Source: Bacteroidales bacterium UBA6267 (GTDB lineage Bacteria > Bacteroidota > Bacteroidia > Bacteroidales > UBA1556). Taken from it: DNA of 42,931 bases. Shown here piece after piece: positions 42,657-42,931 of this stretch. Positions within the stretch are counted from its first letter, which is position 1. Every line of letters starts with the position of its first letter. Location of the stretch: contig DJVB01000029.1 in NCBI GenBank assembly GCA_002440745.1, positions 1 through 42,931 on the forward strand, written 5' to 3'. Below the pieces are notes generated by a model. That model made no database searches and was not told the DNA's origin. It was given only the letters and a program-made list of their open reading frames with translations. The translations under genes and the position numbers were made by a program.

Positions 42657-42931
42657 TTTGATTATAATATAATCACAAATCGAAGCACAAGATACAATAA
42701 TTTGATTATAATGTAACCAAAGGAAACTTTGTTGAGAAAAAAAATGGGAATTGGAATGACGGGATTTAGATGGGACTCAAAAAATGGAATATTTTTAAAA
42801 AACGTAAAATGCCGAAAAGGAACTAATAAAAAAAGAAGTAATCTTTACTACTGAATGGTTTAATCAAGCTGCCGTTTATTCTAATGTTGTGGATTGGGTG
42901 CGGCTATTCTCCTGACTTCCTAATTTTAACA
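42657..42931. other. Upstream region of dnaE, no gene seen
   Basis: The 275 bases upstream of the polymerase hold no convincing gene; a 36-codon frame near 42744 resembles nothing. The part next to dnaE carries the two palindromes listed separately. The rest, to the window edge, shows no structure I can name. Confidence 0.5.
42660..42718. promoter_or_regulatory. Pair of operator-like palindromes upstream of dnaE
   Basis: GATTATAATATAATC (42660-42674) is a perfect palindrome with 7-bp arms and one central base, starting 4 bases before the dnaE ATG. A related copy, GATTATAATGTAACC (42704-42718), lies exactly 44 bases further upstream with 5 of 7 arm positions pairing. Two spaced copies suggest regulator sites, possibly for damage-dependent control; the regulator is unknown. 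Confidence 0.45.

Noticed and set aside
42744..42854. 36-codon open frame near the window end
   Set aside because: No recognisable sequence and no promoter or start context beyond an ATG.

Overview
The window looks like chromosome of a Bacteroidota (Bacteroidetes) bacterium. Three secreted proteins end in type IX secretion (T9SS) type A sorting domains. Bacteroidota-typical families are present (DUF4783 next to nadC, a gingipain-type C25 protease, TonB-C periplasmic proteins, a LytS-type kinase with TPRs, a short second-class DnaE). The DNA is AT-rich, and one promoter matches the TTG / TAnnTTTG consensus of this phylum. Most of the window is housekeeping genes mixed with secreted or envelope genes. 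No rRNA, tRNA, CRISPR array or transposase was seen.

Layout. 1-8.3 kb: T9SS protein, serS (-), DUF819 membrane protein, purK-purE (overlapping), the t6A-synthesis gene tsaC/sua5 with a UPF0316 membrane protein, and a TetR regulator (-) with a palindromic operator candidate. 8.5-13.9 kb: FG-GAP/T9SS protein (-), a single-domain response regulator followed at once by an SDR gene (+), then PepSY membrane protein, His-rich lipoprotein and uridine kinase (all -). 14-20.4 kb: C69 dipeptidase (-), geranylgeranyl-reductase-like flavoprotein (+), and a tight operon DUF4783-nadC-yihY-eamA (+).

20.4-23.8 kb holds the most interesting structure. A two-gene type II restriction-modification module (an HTH-fused cytosine-5 methyltransferase and an Eco47II-like endonuclease, converging tail to tail) sits between two perfect 87-bp direct repeats. 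Each repeat consists of the end of eamA, a 17-bp spacer and the start of the next gene. This is what insertion with long target duplication leaves behind: both flanking genes stay intact, an orphan gene start remains at the left junction and an orphan eamA tail at the right. Removing one repeat plus the module would restore a five-gene operon ending in a PAP2/AUR1-like membrane protein that seems to lack its catalytic histidines.

23.8-31.4 kb (-): tadA, gingipain-like C25 protease, asd, a protein with a strict 37-residue repeat, and glutathione peroxidase. 31.5-37.5 kb: mtaB (+), tandem TonB-C protein, sensor histidine kinase, and a SIMPL-like plus VWA gene pair (-). 37.7-42.9 kb: TPR-LytS-type histidine kinase (+) and a 981-aa DnaE polymerase (-) with a decayed PHP domain and two palindromes just upstream of its start. 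Coordinates of sites and repeats were read by eye from the sequence; family names come from motif recognition, with no database search.
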